A DNA stretch of 7,058 bases from Candidatus Solibacter sp. (lineage in GTDB: Bacteria > Acidobacteriota > Terriglobia > Bryobacterales > Bryobacteraceae). Below are positions 4,310 to 7,058 of the stretch, one piece after another; position 1 is the first letter of the stretch, and every line of letters begins with the position of its first letter. The notes below the pieces were generated by a model. That model worked only from the letters and a program-made list of their open reading frames with translations, ran no database searches and was not told where the DNA came from. The stretch is taken from assembly GCA_017883345.1 (NCBI GenBank), contig JADGNT010000256.1, positions 1-7,058 on the forward strand, given 5' to 3'. The position numbers and the translations under genes were made by a program.

Positions 4310-6709
4310 CTACGCCGTGCCCGTCTTAAACGGAATCACCGTCGCCGACCGCGGCTCGATCATCTGCAACACCCGCTCCAGTTCCTTCTCTTGCAGCGGC
4401 TTGGGCAGCACGAACCGCCCGTCGCCTTCAAAATCCGCCGAAAGCTCGGCATCGTAGCCGTCGGAGAGCAGGATGAACCCGCCCACCCGCGAATGCATTC
4501 GCTCGGAGAGTTCCACCCAGTTCAACCCCGGCGCGTGCAGCGAGCAGAACGCCGCATCGAACCGCATGCGGTGCGCCAGATCCAATCCCGTATCCGAGTT
4601 CGTCACCGGCACCACGCGGAAACCGTGGCCGGCCAGCAACACCAGCAACTGCCGCTGCGCCGCCTCGTCCGGCTCGATCACCAGCGCGGTCATGCGCCGC
4701 GACGAGTCGCGCGCCGCGGAACTGTTCGCCAAGGTTGGCGCCGCGCGCTCCCTCACCAACGCCGGCAGTTCCACTTCGAACCGCGGATCGGAGTTGCTTT
4801 TTTCGATCAGCCGCACTTCGCCCCCGTGGCCCGCGATGACGCTGCGCGTCACCCCCAGCACGGCCGCCATATCCTCCGGCTTGCGCAACTCCGAGGGCGA
4901 GGTGAACGAGATCTCCACCAACAGCCGCTTGGCCAGCATGCTGGTGCGAATGGCGATCGATTTCTGCTCCGCGCCGGCCAGCGATTGCTCGGCGTGCACA
5001 AACAGATTGAGAAACACCTGCTCCAACTGCCCCTGCGAGCCGAGCACGAAGAGCGATTCGGGCGACGTCAGGTCCCGCACCCGGATTCCGGTTGCCTTCC
5101 AGTCGCCTTCCCGGAACTCGATCAGGGCGCGCAGCAGCGCGCTGATGTCCACCGGGCGCGCCTCCACCTGTTCGGCCGCGGCGAACGAAACCAGACGCGT
5201 GACCATACCGGTTGCCTTGGCCGCTTCCGCCGCGATGGCCGAAACCTCGCGCTCCGCCGCTCCCCCGCGCGCCTTCTCCAGCGCCCTGTGCGCCAGGTTC
5301 GTGATCGAGGCCAACGGCGTTTGCAACTCGTTCACCACACCGGAGATCAGCCGTCCCACCGCCGCCATCTTCTCCGTGCGGAAGAGTTGCTCCTGCACCG
5401 TACGCCGATCGAGCAGCCGGATCGCCACCCCGATCTGGTTGCCCAGATGCTGCGCCAGCGCCTGCTCATCGGTGCTGAAATCGCGCGCCCGGTCGTCCTG
5501 GTCCAGTTCCAGCACCCCGATGACTTCGCTTTGCGCCATCATCGGCACGAACAACAGGCTCTTGGGTGAGCGGTCGCCGGGCTTGGCGGCCACCGGGAAC
5601 GGGCTGCGGTCGATATCCGGAATCACCAGCAGCGTCCGGTAATGGAAACAGGCCACCGCGCCCGCCGGCGTCCCGCCTGGAGGCGACGAGAGCGATATCG
5701 ACTCCGCTTCCACGCCGTCATCCTCAATCGCGTCGAGCGTCTTCGCGGTGCGATTGTGCACGTACAACTGCACCCGCGTAACCCCGATGATGCCCGGCAG
5801 CGCCTCCGATATGCGTTTCAGAATCGTCGCCGCCGACGAAGCGCCCAGTATCTCCTCGCCCAGTTTATAGGTTTGCCGCAGCCGCCGCCGCTGCGCCCGT
5901 AACCGGCGCTCGTGGCTCCACAGAAAGAAACTCACCAGCAGAATCACCGTAATGCCGCTGGCGATCACCGGCTTCGGTACGGCCGGCGGCTCTTCGATGG
6001 GCACCACGTCACTGATGTCCGCCACCAGCAGTTCGTATGCCGAGTTGTACGGCGCGGTCGGGCAATATTGCAGCGCGATCCCGGTCACCCGTACCGTGTA
6101 TCCCTTGCGAATCTTCTCCAGGTTGGCCTTGGGCGCGCCCGGCGCGCGCGGGATGAACAGTCTATAGAGTTCCTGCTGCCCGGTCAGCAGAATCATCGCG
6201 CCGCCCGCGTTGTAGCTCGGTTTTTCCTGCACCGTACCCTGGGTGCGCACCAACTCGCCCAGGTGCACTCTACTCTGCAACTCCAGGGTGGTCAGTTCCT
6301 TCGGCTGGGGCGCCGCCGTCCGCCCAAGCAGGGTCACCTTCTCCGGCGCCAGCATCGTCATCCCGTACTGCATGACGACCGTACCCTGGGCTTCGATTTC
6401 CTCCCCCGGATGGTATCTGTCCAGCGAAGCGTCCGGCTGCGGGAGTTTCAGCACGCCGCCATTGTGGCTATCCTCGATGGCCAGCGTGCTGTACTCGGCA
6501 AAGTGGCAGGCGGGAGCCGAAACCACGCCGCGCACGATCACCTTCTGCCCGGCGTAAGTCGCCGCATAGTCCGGACCCGAGCGGAATCCAAGCTGCGCCA
6601 GCGAGATGCGGGTCTGGGCACTCACAGGATGGCAGGCCAGCGCCAGGCACAATCCCAGCACGGCACCGCGCCAGCGCGTTAGACGGATGGCATCTGCGCT
6701 TGCAGCCAT
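4310..6709 (-). CDS. Membrane-bound hybrid histidine-kinase homologue with degenerate catalytic sites (putative pseudokinase)
   Basis: 799 aa, one intact frame. Residues 1-31 are a probable signal peptide (cleavage after VSA31). A periplasmic region (32-247) follows, looking like two related beta-rich OB-like units: VIVRGVVSAPAC (57-68) with LAIED (76-80), and VRVTGIALQYC (206-216) with ELLVAD (226-231); Cys68 and Cys216 fall at similar places. One membrane helix (248-264) leads to an Arg-rich linker, a GAF domain (about 285-432), a DHp helix (446-510), a CA-like domain (about 550-650) and a receiver (673-785). Signature residues are lost: the H-box reads GVVNELQTP with Asn460 for the phospho-His; the N-box reads NLFVHAEQSL with His572 for the second Asn; DxGxG is missing (SFTSPSE, 601-607); GxGLGL is replaced (MAAVLGV, 614-620). 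In the receiver, Ser723 replaces the phospho-Asp (FCSLHAPG) and the acidic pocket is EPDE, though Ser749 and Lys770 remain. Signalling by conformation or partner binding is inferred. Possible Shine-Dalgarno GGGGA, 9 nt upstream. It overlaps the HAD gene by 31 bp. Confidence 0.9.
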   Translation of the reverse strand: MAASADAIRLTRWRGAVLGLCLALACHPVSAQTRISLAQLGFRSGPDYAATYAGQKVIVRGVVSAPACHFAEYSTLAIEDSHNGGVLKLPQPDASLDRYHPGEEIEAQGTVVMQYGMTMLAPEKVTLLGRTAAPQPKELTTLELQSRVHLGELVRTQGTVQEKPSYNAGGAMILLTGQQELYRLFIPRAPGAPKANLEKIRKGYTVRVTGIALQYCPTAPYNSAYELLVADISDVVPIEEPPAVPKPVIASGITVILLVSFFLWSHERRLRAQRRRLRQTYKLGEEILGASSAATILKRISEALPGIIGVTRVQLYVHNRTAKTLDAIEDDGVEAESISLSSPPGGTPAGAVACFHYRTLLVIPDIDRSPFPVAAKPGDRSPKSLLFVPMMAQSEVIGVLELDQDDRARDFSTDEQALAQHLGNQIGVAIRLLDRRTVQEQLFRTEKMAAVGRLISGVVNELQTPLASITNLAHRALEKARGGAAEREVSAIAAEAAKATGMVTRLVSFAAAEQVEARPVDISALLRALIEFREGDWKATGIRVRDLTSPESLFVLGSQGQLEQVFLNLFVHAEQSLAGAEQKSIAIRTSMLAKRLLVEISFTSPSELRKPEDMAAVLGVTRSVIAGHGGEVRLIEKSNSDPRFEVELPALVRERAAPTLANSSAARDSSRRMTALVIEPDEAAQRQLLVLLAGHGFRVVPVTNSDTGLDLAHRMRFDAAFCSLHAPGLNWVELSERMHSRVGGFILLSDGYDAELSADFEGDGRFVLPKPLQEKELERVLQMIEPRSATVIPFKTGTA

Positions 6710-7058
6710 GACTCCAAATCCCCGCTTAAGAAATTATCGATGGTTAAGACGGCTCCAGGCAAGTTAACGAAGGTGGTACAAAGGCCAACAACCCGCATAC
6801 CCGCCGCCACGGCGGCGGCGGCCCCAGAGTGGGAGTCCTCGAAAACGATGCAGTTTGCCGGCTCGGTTTCCAGCAACTCCGCCACCCGTAGATAGACTTC
6901 GGGGTGGGGTTTCGGGTTGTGCACCTGGTGGCCGTCCACCACTGCCCGGAAATACCGGCGCAGCCCCGCTTCATCCAGCACATGCGCCACGTTCTCCGGC
7001 TCGGCGTTGCTCCCCACCCCCATCGGCAGATCGCGATGCCGCTCCAGGAACGCGCGCA
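6679..7058 (-). CDS. HAD-superfamily hydrolase, beta-phosphoglucomutase-like (C-terminal part; 5' end outside window)
   Basis: About 125 C-terminal residues are visible; the frame is open to the window edge, so the gene is cut, not broken. The ATG at 7021-7023 is internal, since the residues before it (RAFLERHRDLP) continue the family pattern. HAD motif II Ser lies in MGVGSNAEPENV, motif III Lys in HNPKPHPEVYLRVAE, and motif IV in CIVFEDSHSGAAAAVAAGM with the Glu-Asp pair that helps bind magnesium. This matches the subfamily I beta-phosphoglucomutase/phosphatase group, soluble cytoplasmic enzymes acting on small phosphorylated compounds, often sugar phosphates. The nucleophile motif DxDG(T/V), the cap domain and so the substrate class are outside the window. 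The stop codon (6679-6681) lies 31 bp inside the following sensor gene, implying co-transcription and perhaps translational coupling. The family call is firm; the exact reaction is not. Confidence 0.9.
   Translation of the reverse strand, partial: RAFLERHRDLPMGVGSNAEPENVAHVLDEAGLRRYFRAVVDGHQVHNPKPHPEVYLRVAELLETEPANCIVFEDSHSGAAAAVAAGMRVVGLCTTFVNLPGAVLTIDNFLSGDLESWLQAQMPSV

Noticed and set aside
4691..4693. Internal ATG (Met673) before the receiver domain, as a possible separate response-regulator gene
   Set aside because: No Shine-Dalgarno precedes it and the frame is continuous with the kinase-like part, so a fused receiver is simpler.
4391..5642. Two long plus-strand open frames (392 and 389 aa) opposite the sensor gene
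   Set aside because: Arg/His/Gln-rich and Ser/Arg-rich shadows of the minus-strand kinase homologue, which has clear domain order.
6659..6709. Lipoprotein signal in the sensor protein (Cys21 or Cys26)
   Set aside because: Residues before either Cys do not fit a lipobox (ALA-C and LGL-C), while VSA|Q gives a good signal peptidase I site.

Overview
The window is GC-rich (strong G/C preference at third codon positions) and densely coded. It looks like a chromosomal segment of a soil-type bacterium, most plausibly Acidobacteriota of the Solibacter/Bryobacter kind. That placement is an inference from GC content, the exported HpcH/HpaI-type protein with an Arg/Gly-rich tail, a QueA with a long insert, and two dispersed repeat types; no rRNA or marker gene is present to prove it. 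I see no tRNA, rRNA, CRISPR array, transposase, integrase or phage gene.

Layout: (1) 26-934, minus: exported HpcH/HpaI aldolase/citrate-lyase-family protein with a signal peptide and Arg/Gly-rich tail. (2) 935-1116: spacer with a possible promoter for (1) and a short dispersed-repeat fragment. (3) 1117-1470, minus: 117-aa protein of unknown function. (4) 1609-2958, plus, divergent from (3): polytopic membrane protein resembling GT-C glycosyltransferases, with a non-ATG start. (5) 3068-4126, plus: queA, the queuosine-pathway tRNA ribosyltransferase-isomerase. (6) 4127-4309: spacer between convergent genes, dominated by a ~30-bp-arm inverted repeat. (7) 4310-6709, minus: 799-aa membrane sensor with hybrid-histidine-kinase architecture whose signature catalytic residues are replaced. 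(8) 6679-7058, minus, cut by the window edge: C-terminal part of a HAD-superfamily phosphatase/phosphomutase, overlapping the start of (7) by 31 bp. No gene-free stretch exceeds 300 bases.

How they fit together: (8) and (7) are a translationally overlapping pair and probably one operon. The membrane protein and queA run the same way, 109 bp apart, without an obvious functional link. The aldolase-like gene and the 117-aa gene share a strand but are 182 bp apart and need not be co-transcribed.

The most notable object is the 799-aa protein. It has a signal peptide, a probable tandem OB-like periplasmic domain, one membrane helix, GAF, DHp, CA and receiver domains. The phospho-accepting His is Asn, the second N-box Asn is His, the glycine-rich ATP boxes are missing, and the receiver's phospho-accepting Asp is Ser, yet the frame is open throughout. 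It reads as a maintained pseudo-hybrid-kinase rather than a decaying gene.
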